The translations under genes were made by a program, and so were the position numbers. Shown here in pieces: positions 50,460 to 59,755 of a stretch of 64,000 nt of DNA (positions are counted from its first letter, which is position 1; every line of letters starts with the position of its first letter). The notes under the pieces are model-generated. The model did no database searches and was not told the origin of the DNA. It was given only the letters and a program-made list of their open reading frames with translations. This stretch comes from Saprospiraceae bacterium UBA1994 (GTDB lineage Bacteria; Bacteroidota; Bacteroidia; Chitinophagales; Saprospiraceae), in contig DDCY01000027.1 of assembly GCA_002335865.1 (NCBI GenBank), positions 4,125 to 68,124 on the forward strand. The letters are read 5' to 3'.

Positions 50460-51217
50460 GATTACTCTACATATTATTATTTTTTGTGTCTAATGGTGCA
50501 GTAGCTCAAGATTTGATTGTCAAGAGATCTGGAGAGGTTATCTATTGTAATATCGAATCCGTGGAAGACTATTATATTCACTTCTACGAATTAGGAGACA
50601 CAAGTAGGGCACTTCTATATAAAATGGATGCGGCTATTGTGAAGAAAATTGTATTTGGCGGAGACGATCAACTTGCCTTCCTTGATCAAAGTAATATCAC
50701 AACAAGTGAGGCAATTTCTGGATCATACATAATGTTAGAGACGAATCTTGACGGATTGTTTAATGATTTTTTATCCTTGCATTTTCAATATTTAAAACAG
50801 AAGTATGCCTTTGATATCGGCTTTAAACGATTTTCCTCATCCGCGAATGTCTCTTTTGAAGCAATAGATCATAAAGGCTCTATGGTAGAACTAGGTTTCA
50901 GCCTCCCTATGAATATGTTTGGCAAAAAAGATAGGCCTATGAGAGGATTATATATTCGTGGATATGGCATATTTACTACAGGTAATTTTCGGAATGTATT
51001 TCAGTCAGGAGGTATTATTGAGTATAATCAGCTCTCATTCGGAGTGCAAGGAGTTTTACACTATCAGATAACTAAGAGTTTCTATGTCAAAATGTACTAT
51101 GGACTTGGTGGTACTAAACAAGTAGAGAGCTTTGCGCCTTCAATAAGACGAGCTGATCTGTCAGGTGGGAATGGCCTTCAAAATATCTACGGGATGAGAA
51201 TTGGATATGTATTTTAA
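50453..51217 (+). CDS. Secreted envelope protein, unknown (paralogue B)
   Basis: A 254-residue protein: signal peptide (1-19, ending A-V-A-Q), then D-L-I-V-K-R-S-G-E-V-I-Y-C-N-I-E-S-V-E, alignable to the same stretch in the previous product (K-K-G-D-E-T-L-C-T-I-T-R-I), followed by strand-like sequence ending M-R-I-G-Y-V-F. The shared layout suggests an old tandem duplication. Unknown function, perhaps partners in the envelope with the Lgt-like protein. Confidence 0.75.
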   Translation: MVRLLYILLFFVSNGAVAQDLIVKRSGEVIYCNIESVEDYYIHFYELGDTSRALLYKMDAAIVKKIVFGGDDQLAFLDQSNITTSEAISGSYIMLETNLDGLFNDFLSLHFQYLKQKYAFDIGFKRFSSSANVSFEAIDHKGSMVELGFSLPMNMFGKKDRPMRGLYIRGYGIFTTGNFRNVFQSGGIIEYNQLSFGVQGVLHYQITKSFYVKMYYGLGGTKQVESFAPSIRRADLSGGNGLQNIYGMRIGYVF

Positions 51218-51287
51218 CGTAGACAATAAATATTGCGAAGCACTATCGGTAAACCCCCTCAAGAGCCACTAAATCCATATTCTAAAA

Positions 51288-51521
51288 TATATCTATTTTC
51301 ATCGTAGCGGGTACTATACATGTAGTCAAAATAGCTATGCTTTGTGTTGTTGTATACTTTTATGTTTAGCGTTTATACAATTCACTTTCTTGTTAATTGA
51401 AGTCGTATATACTCGCAAAATAGTTTTGTTTTTTTAGGTTGAGGCTTTTCTCTTTAGTGTATATGACAATTTACTTTCTTGTTAACTGAGACTATATATA
51501 TTTTCAAAATCACTATGTTTA
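51288..51521 (+). repeat. Diverged 89-bp-period tandem repeat before scpB
   Basis: CAAAAT occurs at 51327, 51416 and 51505, exactly 89 nt apart. The second and third units (51377-51421 and 51466-51510) match at 35 of 45 positions, and similarity continues leftwards (TTTAGyGT...). The first unit is much weaker, agreeing with the third mainly around ACTATA...TCAAAATnnCTATG. The units overlap promoter-like boxes. The rest of the 322-nt intergenic stretch has no gene. Confidence 0.7.
51397..51428 (+). promoter_or_regulatory. Predicted promoter in the repeat region before scpB
   Basis: TTG at 51397-51399, a 21-nt spacer and TAGTTTTG at 51421-51428. The corresponding place in the third repeat unit has TATGTTTA (51514-51521), a near match, suggesting duplicated promoters. 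Confidence 0.5.
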
Positions 51522-51539
51522 CAGTAATTATTAATTCTT

Positions 51540-52202
51540 ATGGAAAAGCTTAGTCAATATATAGAATCTCTAATATTCGTTTCGGATCAGTCTATAGGAT
51601 TTGCCCTTCTAAAAGAATCGCTAGAAAATCATTTTGAGACGAAAGTGGATACCGATAGTATCGAGTCAGCTATAGATGAATTAATAGAAAAGTATCAGGA
51701 CGAGAAGTTTGCGATTGAGATCGTAGAGATCAATAATGGATTCAAGTTTATGACTAAAGGTGCTTATCATGGAATCGTTGGCGCATATATCAAAATACAA
51801 AGTAGTAGGAGACTATCGACAGCGGCACTTGAGACCTTGGCGATTATAGCGTACAGGCAGCCAGTGGTTAAGAGTGAAATGGAGAAAATTAGAGGCGTAA
51901 GTTGCGATTATTCGGTACAAAAACTTTTGGAAAAAGAGCTCGTAGCAATAAGTGGGCGTAGCGAAGGGCCAGGAAGACCACTTGAGTATAGTACAAGTGA
52001 CAAATTTATGGAATACTTTGGCCTCAGGGATATGTCAGACATGCCGAAAATCAAGGACTTTAATATTCCTGACTCTCAAGTAGGAGAACCTGCACCACTA
52101 GAAGAAGTAATTGCAATACCTTCTGAAGAAATATCAGAAGTAAAAGAGGAATTAAATGAAGAATTGCCTCCAGTATTAGGTCCGCCAAGCGAAGAAGGGT
52201 AA
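51540..52202 (+). CDS. scpB: Segregation and condensation protein B
   Basis: A 220-residue partner of SMC-ScpA in chromosome condensation. Two winged-helix domains are expected; the signature A-L-E-T-L-A-I-I-A-Y-R-Q-P-V-V-K-S-E-M-E then I-R-G-V-S-C-D-Y is diagnostic, then G-R-S-E-G-P-G-R-P. The C-terminal 45 residues are acidic and Pro-rich. scpA is not adjacent. Confidence 0.95.
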   Translation: MEKLSQYIESLIFVSDQSIGFALLKESLENHFETKVDTDSIESAIDELIEKYQDEKFAIEIVEINNGFKFMTKGAYHGIVGAYIKIQSSRRLSTAALETLAIIAYRQPVVKSEMEKIRGVSCDYSVQKLLEKELVAISGRSEGPGRPLEYSTSDKFMEYFGLRDMSDMPKIKDFNIPDSQVGEPAPLEEVIAIPSEEISEVKEELNEELPPVLGPPSEEG

Positions 52203-52265
52203 CGATTTTCGTTTTACATCAATGATGTTAGAACCATCTAGCCTGATTATGGGTTACAAAGAAGA

Positions 52266-52799
52266 ATGAATAATTTATCGATGGACGCACCATTAGTCAA
52301 CAGAGTAGCCAATTCTAGCCTCATTACCCTTAATCTTGAGGATTACTATCCAGTAAACGAGATTGCAATATTTGATCTCAAAGATCACCTCTTTCAAGGA
52401 CTTATACTCAAAGAAAAGGACTTCCGTGCAGCCCTCAAAGAGCACGAATGGACACAGTACCAAGATAAGATCTTACTAATCTACTGTAGTGCTGATGCTA
52501 TCATACCTGTGTGGGCATATATGCTTGTTATCAGTTATGCACAGCCATATACATTCGATAGCTATCAAGGAGACCAAGATCAATTCCTCAATCATTACTA
52601 TAAGACATTCGTTGCATCACAAGATTACGATCAGTACGAAGGTGAGAAAGTTGTTATAAAAGGGTGTAGCAATAAACCTGTGCCAGCAGCAGCATACATG
52701 GCACTTACTGAAGCTCTTAAGCCATATGCACAGTCTGTGAAGTATGGTGAGCCATGTAGTACAGTGCCGGTATTTAAGAGGCCTAGAGTACTGAAGTAA
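52266..52799 (+). CDS. DUF2480 family protein
   Basis: A 177-residue protein of a Bacteroidota-specific family of unknown function, recognised from L-V-N-R-V-A-N-S-S-L-I-T-L-N-L-E-D-Y-Y-P, F-D-L-K-D-H-L-F-Q-G-L-I-L-K-E-K-D-F-R and the end K-G-C-S-N-K-P-V-P-A-A-A-Y. No signal peptide or membrane span. It follows scpB after 63 nt. Confidence 0.87.
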   Translation: MNNLSMDAPLVNRVANSSLITLNLEDYYPVNEIAIFDLKDHLFQGLILKEKDFRAALKEHEWTQYQDKILLIYCSADAIIPVWAYMLVISYAQPYTFDSYQGDQDQFLNHYYKTFVASQDYDQYEGEKVVIKGCSNKPVPAAAYMALTEALKPYAQSVKYGEPCSTVPVFKRPRVLK

Positions 52800-52860
52800 G
52801 ATTGATCGCGATGTAAGCGTGTCGTTTGTTACCAAACGTAAAAGATTGACGGCAGCAGAC

Positions 52861-54471
52861 TTACCTCAACAAATCTATCTTAACTCCTTCGTTACTTATA
52901 TGTATTGCCTTATACTCGTCAGTTTTACTAAAGATATCTTCAGACCCGTTTTCAAGTCTCAAAACACCTCTTGGACATACAGCTGAACAGATACCACATC
53001 CTACACAACTAGCTCTCACTATATTCTGTCCTTTCTGCGCATAAGATCTAACATCTATACCCATTTCACAATAAGTAGAGCAATTGCCACATGAGATACA
53101 TTGTCCTCCATTTGTTGTGATTCTAAACTTTGAAAATAGCTTTTGCTGCAATCCCAAAATCGCTGCCATAGGACAGCCAAATCTACACCATACACGACTT
53201 CCCATAATAGGGTAGAAGCCGACACCGACTACACCAGAAAATAATGCTCCAATATAGAATCCATAAGAACTTTTAAATGCATCGCCTCCAAGGAAAAAAG
53301 CATTGCCGCTTCCAAACAACCAATTCATGCCGAGTAGGATAGCGACTAAGGTGGCCGAGCCTGATGCTAAGTAAATCTTGTTTTTATTTCCGTCTGCATT
53401 TTTCTTTTGAAGAAATGCATAGGAAGCAGCTAAGGCCAATAACAGTCCTATAATGATCAATGTAAATCCTGTTTGAGTTAGTGAATATTTTGACGGATCC
53501 TTACCAAGATAAGAATATACTACAGCGATAGTCATTACAAATGAAAAGAGCAAGACGGCATGAATCATCCATCGCTCTATCTTCCATGCATTTATCGACT
53601 TATCTGATAGATGTCTCCATGGATCTCCGGCTGTCTCTGCTAATCCCCCACATCCACACACCCATGAGCAATACCATCTCTTTCCATATTTGTATGTAAG
53701 ATAAGGTGATACTACGAATACTAATAATAGACTCCATATGAAGAAAAACCATCCGATGTTTCCAGCAGAAAGCATATTGTCAATATGCCATTGCTGAGCA
53801 AAGTCATAATCTAGCGGCCATTGATTTTTAAGATCCATATCAAACCAATTTCCTTCAAAACCTCCATTGAGTCCTGATAAAATCTCAGGTATCAAATACG
53901 CTAAGAATAATTGGAAGAACATAACTGACAATGTCCTAATAACCTGATATCGGTTTTGTCTGTATTTGTATATAAATTTTATTCCAAAGAATAATATCGC
54001 AAATGTGTACATCGTACCATACATAAACCATTGACTTGCTGGCTTTCCATGAAATACATTCGATAAAGGATCAAATAGAGAAATAATTCCTGTATTGGCA
54101 GCACCAGCTTTACCCATTCCCAGTACCTCCGGAAACCAGTATAACAACACATAAAATCCTGTCAAAACAATCCCAAGTATCCATCCTATTACACCTCTAC
54201 TCGCCAAAGAACTAAACCATACACCATCATTTTTAACACCTGCTTTCTTTGTAGCATAATGCTGGTATGAATACCACAGTAGACTCATGCCCATCAGAGT
54301 GAAAGCGATAGTGAATGTCATCCCTGTACTAGCGAAACTTACACCTCCAGCATGTAGTCCGGCTATAGTTAGGCCTAAAAGTCCTGAAAGGATAGCTAGA
54401 CGCTCAGTCAGACCCAAGTTATGAGGGTTAGGATTGGCTATTGATAAACTCTTATCTATATAATTTGACAT
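52861..54471 (-). CDS. NapH/NosR-like membrane 4Fe-4S protein
   Basis: A 536-residue polytopic protein. Many hydrophobic spans fill residues about 20-440. Cys 268, 272 and 274 (W-Y-C-S-W-V-C-G-C-G) and 429, 433 (W-C-R-F-G-C-P) lie in the membrane-edge motifs of NapH/NosR/CcoG-type proteins, and two [4Fe-4S] ferredoxin motifs are C458-I-S-C-G-N-C...C468 and C489-V-G-C-G-I-C...C499-P. It should pass electrons between quinol or flavin and a periplasmic acceptor. It lies 15 nt after the flavoprotein gene, an apparent operon. Confidence 0.87.
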   Translation of the reverse strand: MSNYIDKSLSIANPNPHNLGLTERLAILSGLLGLTIAGLHAGGVSFASTGMTFTIAFTLMGMSLLWYSYQHYATKKAGVKNDGVWFSSLASRGVIGWILGIVLTGFYVLLYWFPEVLGMGKAGAANTGIISLFDPLSNVFHGKPASQWFMYGTMYTFAILFFGIKFIYKYRQNRYQVIRTLSVMFFQLFLAYLIPEILSGLNGGFEGNWFDMDLKNQWPLDYDFAQQWHIDNMLSAGNIGWFFFIWSLLLVFVVSPYLTYKYGKRWYCSWVCGCGGLAETAGDPWRHLSDKSINAWKIERWMIHAVLLFSFVMTIAVVYSYLGKDPSKYSLTQTGFTLIIIGLLLALAASYAFLQKKNADGNKNKIYLASGSATLVAILLGMNWLFGSGNAFFLGGDAFKSSYGFYIGALFSGVVGVGFYPIMGSRVWCRFGCPMAAILGLQQKLFSKFRITTNGGQCISCGNCSTYCEMGIDVRSYAQKGQNIVRASCVGCGICSAVCPRGVLRLENGSEDIFSKTDEYKAIHISNEGVKIDLLR

Positions 54472-54486
54472 TTGTATTTTTTTCTT

Positions 54487-55827
54487 CTAACTAGTTAAAA
54501 ACGCAGTGACTCTATCCAGTATCCTTTTGGATTTCACTTGGTAGCTGATACCTGATTGCTCTGAAAAACTTTTTCTGATCAGTGTCTCATAAGTCTTATA
54601 AAACTCAGGATCAAAATTTGCTAGATTTAGATTTTCTAGTACCTCTTGAAGCGAAGTTCCATCTCTGATCCATTTTTCACACACTTCATGGCGAAACCTG
54701 ATACCCATCAAGTTAAACCCTGCAACTTTATTGTTATCAGTATGATAGTTAATTCTGATCGCCTTGTCACCTTCAGGATGCTCCCAATATAGTGTAGAAA
54801 GATAATCGTGTAATGTGCCAGGTACATCTCCATATACCTGATATTCTATATCTAGAAATTTTGCTGAGTTGAACCAAATACCAGGATCGTAGTCTACCGA
54901 TTTTCCACATATATTATAAGCAGCTGTTTCACCCATCATTCGTCCTGCATACCATATAGCTTCTATATTTTTTCTACCAGGCCTCGGTTCGGATAATTGA
55001 GCGCAGTCACCGATAGCATATACATCTTTGATATTAGTCTCTAGATGCTTGTCCACAACTATTCCTTTTTCGACATTGAGCATTGTCTCTTTGAGCCATT
55101 GTACGTTTGGGTGGACTCCAGCAGTGAGACCTACATATTCGCATTTCATGCGCTCACCTGAGTTTTTCATCTTTACAGCGCATGCATTGCCGTTTCCGTC
55201 ATCTTCTATGCTTTCAAGCTCTTCGCTGAGTCTAAGGTCGATATGATGTCCTTTTATATGTCTGCTAATCATATGAGACTCTTCTGCTGGGAGTACATTA
55301 TTCCAATAGCTACTCTCTCTTACGAGCATAGTTACGGGTATATCTCTTGAGCGAAACATCTCAGCCATTTCTATACCTATCAGCCCACCGCCTACGATTA
55401 CTGCACGTTTCAATCCAGGTGTATGGCGTTCCATGTTTTCTACATCACTATAGGAGTATAATCCAGCTACACGATTGAGATCTTGGCCAGGCCAACCAAA
55501 TTTGTTAGTGGCAGAACCCAAAGCAAGTACCAGTTTGTCATATTTTATATCCGCTCCTATTCTCATAGACAGTGTTTTACCATCAAAATTTATATTATCG
55601 ACATGATCCTTAACAAGATCAATTCTATTTTTATCCCAAAAGTAATCTTCATAGGGCTTAGTCTCTTTATATCTCATGTGTCCCATGTAGATATACATCA
55701 TAGCAGTTCGTGAGAAAAAATGCTCCGTTTCGGAGGATATTACTGTGATTTTATGGTCACTCAGCTTTCGGATCCATCTAGCAGTAGTGATACCGCTGAT
55801 GCCATTACCAATGATGGCTATATGCAT
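54487..55827 (-). CDS. FAD/NAD(P)-dependent oxidoreductase (rubredoxin/nitrite-reductase type)
   Basis: A 446-residue pyridine-nucleotide disulfide-oxidoreductase-fold enzyme without redox Cys pair. The FAD motif is I-A-I-I-G-N-G-I-S-G-I-T-T-A, the NAD motif V-I-V-G-G-G-L-I-G-I-E-M-A-E, and V-Y-A-I-G-D-C-A binds FAD. No rubredoxin domain. Together with the downstream membrane ferredoxin it probably feeds NADH electrons into, or takes them from, the Fe-S protein. First gene of the pair. Confidence 0.88.
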   Translation of the reverse strand: MHIAIIGNGISGITTARWIRKLSDHKITVISSETEHFFSRTAMMYIYMGHMRYKETKPYEDYFWDKNRIDLVKDHVDNINFDGKTLSMRIGADIKYDKLVLALGSATNKFGWPGQDLNRVAGLYSYSDVENMERHTPGLKRAVIVGGGLIGIEMAEMFRSRDIPVTMLVRESSYWNNVLPAEESHMISRHIKGHHIDLRLSEELESIEDDGNGNACAVKMKNSGERMKCEYVGLTAGVHPNVQWLKETMLNVEKGIVVDKHLETNIKDVYAIGDCAQLSEPRPGRKNIEAIWYAGRMMGETAAYNICGKSVDYDPGIWFNSAKFLDIEYQVYGDVPGTLHDYLSTLYWEHPEGDKAIRINYHTDNNKVAGFNLMGIRFRHEVCEKWIRDGTSLQEVLENLNLANFDPEFYKTYETLIRKSFSEQSGISYQVKSKRILDRVTAFLTS

Positions 55828-56165
55828 AGTTAGTATAGTTTCGTATTGTTTTTATTTTACAATATCTGATTAGATAGCAACTACTATAGTCACTGTGGAG
55901 GTCTCTTGTGATTTCTCAACTAATCAGGTCATCTAAGCATCTTCAATATATAAAGAATAAAGGAACTTAAATCCTGATTTTGGTTCTGGAAAGGACATCT
56001 ATTACTTAGAGTCTTAAATCGGACTATCGAATTATTATTAATTTATATAATTGTCTTGAAGGCACTCATTTTACTACTTTTTATTTTAAGGTATAGTTAT
56101 AAGAACATTTTTTACTAAATTGGACCGATTAATTAATCGAATTTACCAAACCACAATAACTAATT
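55828..56165. other. Intergenic region between the oxidoreductase and the T9SS gene
   Basis: 338 nt between divergent genes. No gene. A perfect 14-nt palindrome CGATTAATTAATCG (56126-56139) lies 27 nt before the Omp28-like gene start. Confidence 0.5.
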
Positions 56166-58082
56166 ATGAAAAAAACTTTACTTGGAGTACTAAGTTTGTT
56201 CTTAGTATCTATGACTGTTTCGGCTCAGTATTTCACTCAAGATTTTGAAGGAGGTATACCTGATGGTTGGACAGCTGAGAATGCATGGATGTATGGAACT
56301 GCTGGATCATTAGGTAGTGCTTATTTTAACCCAGCTGATAACACTACATCTTTTATGTGTGTAAATGATGATGGTTTAGGAAATGGTGTTGATGGATCAG
56401 GAAGACTGATTACAGCACCGATAGATTTGACAGCCGCTACGGGACAACTTTTATTGAGACACAATGCTTACTTTATAAATGGTGATTACCAAGGAGCTGA
56501 TGAAACAGCTAAGGTATTTGCTAGTGAAGATGCAGGTGCTACTTGGACTGAAATTCAAGATTTAACAGCATTAGGTTGGGATTTAGCTAATGTAGAAGTT
56601 ACGCAGTATGGTGGTAAGACTATTCAGCTTGCATTTGAGTATATCGATGGCGACCAATGGAATTATGGTTACTGTATTGATGATATTGAAATTATTGACG
56701 CTCCAGATCCAGATATTAGAGTGGATTATGTTGATTTTAAATGTGAAAATGCAGCTGTCGGAGAAACTTCTTCTTTTTACGGAAGTATAACTAACAATAG
56801 TTTAGAAACTCTTACAAGCATTGATGTATCTGTTAGTGACGGTACTAATACTACGACAGAGACTGTGACTGGACTGAATATTGCTCCATTTAGCTTTGGT
56901 TCATTTACTACGGATTTTGAGGCTGAAGTGGCTGAAGGAGCTAATCAAATGGCAGTAATGGTTTCAATGCCAAATGGTGTTGCAGAAACAGACATGTCTA
57001 ATAACAGCGCTAATGATGTGATTAATGGTGTTATGACTGTTGAAGGTGCAGGTGTATTAGTAGAGGAAGCTACAGGTACTTGGTGTACTTGGTGTCCAAG
57101 AGGTACTTACTTTATGGATAGATACTCAGATTGTTTCTCTGATAATTTTGTTGGTGTAGCTGTGCACAATGGAGCTAATGATCCTATGTTAGTATCTGAC
57201 TATGATGCTGAATTAAGAGCATTCCCAGGGTTTACAGGTTTTCCAAGTGTAATTTTTAACAAAACTAATATTATAGATCCTTCTGAAATAGGTGCTCCAT
57301 CTGTAGATATAATGACTACTGCGCCTATGGCTTATGTAGACATTGGTGCTTCTTTTGATGAAGCTACGCGTACACTTACTGTCTCGGTTGAAGGTTCAGA
57401 TTTTGCTCAAGACATGAGTGAAGTTAAATTTTTCGCAGCTTTGACTGAAAATGGTGTTACTGAGGGAGGTGCTTCTTCTGGAGGTACACAGTGGACTCAG
57501 ACTAACGCATATTCTGGCGGTAATCAAGGTCCGATGGGAGGATTCGAATTCTTAGGTGCCCAAGCTGTTGTCGATGGATATAATCATACTGCAAGAGCTA
57601 TGATGGGAGGATTCTTTGGGACTAACCCTGTTGAAGTAACTGCTGGTGGCGGTGCAGGATATATATTTTCTTCCATGGTAATTCCTGCTAATCAAAATAC
57701 AGAAAATATGTATATTGTTGGAGCCTTAATTGACAATAATAATAATGTGATTAACGTAATGCAATCTTCAGTTGCAGATGCAGTTGAAAGAGGTTTATTT
57801 GTTACTAGCAATAAGAATTTATACGATAATACATTAGCTCAAGTATTCCCAAATCCAGTAAATGAGGTAGCTTTCATCCAAATCGATGTTGATGTTGTTT
57901 CAGATGTAACTTTAGATGTTTATGACATGTTAGGTCGTAAAGTTGAAAGAGTAAATTTAGGTACTGTAGTAGGTAATACAACCTTAGATTATAATACGTC
58001 TAATCTTACAAATGGGATGTATAATTTACACTTAACGGTAGGTGATAAATTTGTGTCTAAAAAGATAACAGTTGTTAAATAA
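56166..58082 (+). CDS. Omp28-related T9SS cargo protein
   Basis: A 638-residue secreted protein. Signal peptide (1-20, ending V-S-A-Q); a choice-of-anchor/MAM-like beta domain about 21-180 (Y-F-T-Q-D-F-E-G-G-I-P-D-G-W-T); a CARDB-like segment about 182-290; an Omp28/thioredoxin-like domain with T-W-C-T-W-C-P-R-G (about 310) whose CxxC could be redox active; and a C-terminal type A sorting domain (V-F-P-N-P-V-N-E-V, ending K-I-T-V-V-K). Exported by T9SS, so surface-bound or extracellular. A terminator follows. Confidence 0.88.
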   Translation: MKKTLLGVLSLFLVSMTVSAQYFTQDFEGGIPDGWTAENAWMYGTAGSLGSAYFNPADNTTSFMCVNDDGLGNGVDGSGRLITAPIDLTAATGQLLLRHNAYFINGDYQGADETAKVFASEDAGATWTEIQDLTALGWDLANVEVTQYGGKTIQLAFEYIDGDQWNYGYCIDDIEIIDAPDPDIRVDYVDFKCENAAVGETSSFYGSITNNSLETLTSIDVSVSDGTNTTTETVTGLNIAPFSFGSFTTDFEAEVAEGANQMAVMVSMPNGVAETDMSNNSANDVINGVMTVEGAGVLVEEATGTWCTWCPRGTYFMDRYSDCFSDNFVGVAVHNGANDPMLVSDYDAELRAFPGFTGFPSVIFNKTNIIDPSEIGAPSVDIMTTAPMAYVDIGASFDEATRTLTVSVEGSDFAQDMSEVKFFAALTENGVTEGGASSGGTQWTQTNAYSGGNQGPMGGFEFLGAQAVVDGYNHTARAMMGGFFGTNPVEVTAGGGAGYIFSSMVIPANQNTENMYIVGALIDNNNNVINVMQSSVADAVERGLFVTSNKNLYDNTLAQVFPNPVNEVAFIQIDVDVVSDVTLDVYDMLGRKVERVNLGTVVGNTTLDYNTSNLTNGMYNLHLTVGDKFVSKKITVVK

Positions 58083-58434
58083 TATAGTTTAGTAACTGTC
58101 TGATATACAGGGCCTTCTCATTTATGAGAAGGCCTTTTTTTATTCCTTTAGAGAAAACTATTTTACTTCTAACTTGTCGTAGTCCTATTTATTGTGAATG
58201 CAGGAATTAGCAACGATTTTTTTATTATTCTAAGACACTAACTATAATTTTTCAATTTCAAGTTTGTTCTTGTAGTATCTATCGCGACTTTATTAGCTTT
58301 CTATTAACACAATTTACATCGTGTTATTGCTCACAATCCATTATATTTACGTTGTATATGGCTTTGTCAATTTTGAGGTTGAATGATTTTAAGTAGGTAA
58401 GCTAGTCAACAAGAGTACCAAGAAAAATGTTTTT
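58083..58434. other. Intergenic region with terminator between T9SS genes
   Basis: Apart from the terminator, no gene was seen. TAACAC (at about 58305) and GTGTTA (about 58321) form a small inverted repeat. Confidence 0.5.
58111..58142 (+). terminator. Terminator after the Omp28-like gene
   Basis: GGCCTTCTCA (58111-58120), loop TTTA, TGAGAAGGCC (58125-58134), then a run of T's. A perfect ten-pair GC-containing stem. Confidence 0.9.
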
Positions 58435-59175
58435 ATGATGAAAAATTTACTTTACACTTTACTATTTCTAACCTCACTGACTGTTTCTGCACAGTTGAAT
58501 GTGTCTACAGATTTATCAATTATTGGTGACCCTAGTGAGACTGATATAGAATTAAAATATAGCCTAGAATTACAAGGCCAAGATTCTGTTTGGGTGCATT
58601 GGGAAATTATTTTGGAAGAGGATACACCAGATGAATGGGATACTTGGTTGTGTGATAATATATTATGTTATTTTCAATCTGTGCGTAATTGCCCATCAGG
58701 AGCTTACAAGATTAATAGGTTTTATGAAAATACTCCATTAGATTGGTCTTTCCATACTAATCCAAATGGAGTTGAAGGTGTTGGTTCAGTTACTATAAAC
58801 ACTTATTATCTTGATTATACGACATCAAATCATACGCCTTTAGATTTTTCAGATGTAGAGTATGATGGTGATACGCTTTCAATGACATCGCACTCTTTAT
58901 CAGTTACAGTTGGTGGTCAAGTTGCAGTTCAAGATGTTGATTTAGCAACGGTAAAAATCTTCCCTAACCCAACATCAGATATCTTTCAAGTGAAGTCTGA
59001 TGAATATGTAAAGACTATTGGCGTCTATAATGTTGTAGGTAAGTTAGTTGAAGAAATGAATCATATAACGGGTCAAACTCACAGCATAGAGCATCTAAAT
59101 AAAGGAATGTATCTAGTAAGGTTGATAAGTAAAGAAGGACAAGTAATAAAGACAATGAAATTGAGCAAAAGGTAG
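58435..59175 (+). CDS. Small T9SS cargo protein, unknown
   Basis: A 246-residue secreted protein: signal peptide (ending V-S-A-Q, about residue 20), a beta-rich middle with four Cys near C-D-N-I-L-C and N-C-P-S, and a type A sorting domain (I-F-P-N-P-T-S-D-I-F, G-K-L-V-E-E, ending M-K-L-S-K-R). The function is unknown. Two adjacent ATGs (58435 and 58438) are possible starts. Confidence 0.82.
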   Translation: MMKNLLYTLLFLTSLTVSAQLNVSTDLSIIGDPSETDIELKYSLELQGQDSVWVHWEIILEEDTPDEWDTWLCDNILCYFQSVRNCPSGAYKINRFYENTPLDWSFHTNPNGVEGVGSVTINTYYLDYTTSNHTPLDFSDVEYDGDTLSMTSHSLSVTVGGQVAVQDVDLATVKIFPNPTSDIFQVKSDEYVKTIGVYNVVGKLVEEMNHITGQTHSIEHLNKGMYLVRLISKEGQVIKTMKLSKR

Positions 59176-59250
59176 TTTTTACTACCTTCTTTAGAATATT
59201 TAAAAGCTGATGTACTTGTGCATTGGCTTTTTTTATCTACATAGTTTTAA

Positions 59251-59661
59251 CTATATAGCAGGATACTCCACATAATTTCTAGGTGTCTCCCAAAGTTTGA
59301 TCCCTAGGTCGTATTTGTCTTCTATGTTTCCTCGAAGTATTTTATAGATTTCAAAACAGATATGTTCTGCAGTAGGTATAGTATCTTTAAATTCTGGAAG
59401 TTCTATATTCAGATTCTTGTGATCATATCTATTTTCTATTTTGTCTTTGATGAGATCTGAGAGTATTCCTAAGTCATATAAGTAACCAGTTTCAGGGTCT
59501 ACTTCACCACTCAATCTTACTTCTAACTCATAGTTGTGCCCATGATAATGAGGATTATTACATTTGCCGAAGACTTGTTGATTTTTCTCATCACTCCATG
59601 TGTGATTATGGAGCCTATGTGCAGCGTTGAAATGTGCCTTTCTATATACAGATATCCTCAT
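59251..59661 (-). CDS. queD: 6-carboxytetrahydropterin synthase
   Basis: A 136-residue enzyme of queuosine/7-deazaguanine synthesis, forming 6-carboxy-5,6,7,8-tetrahydropterin from dihydroneopterin triphosphate. Zn ligands are His15 in A-A-H-R-L-H and the pair in H-G-H-N-Y; the catalytic Cys is in G-K-C-N-N-P-H. The end E-T-P-R-N-Y matches the family. No other queuosine genes are in the window. Confidence 0.93.
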   Translation of the reverse strand: MRISVYRKAHFNAAHRLHNHTWSDEKNQQVFGKCNNPHYHGHNYELEVRLSGEVDPETGYLYDLGILSDLIKDKIENRYDHKNLNIELPEFKDTIPTAEHICFEIYKILRGNIEDKYDLGIKLWETPRNYVEYPAI

Positions 59662-59719
59662 TGTCTAGTTTCTTTTATGCCTACATAACAGATCGTATGT
59701 AATTTTAGTTTTAGAGATG

Positions 59720-59727
59720 TACATTTG
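59720..59727 (+). promoter_or_regulatory. Predicted -7 box upstream of holB
   Basis: TACATTTG fits TAnnTTTG and lies 28 nt before the ATG. No good -33 TTG was found. Confidence 0.4.
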
Positions 59728-59755
59728 AGATTTAATTAATGACCTCATTACATCT

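Noticed and set aside
51288..51539. CRISPR-like array upstream of scpB
   Set aside because: The repeats are few, diverged and have no spacers of even uniqueness; no cas genes are in the window.
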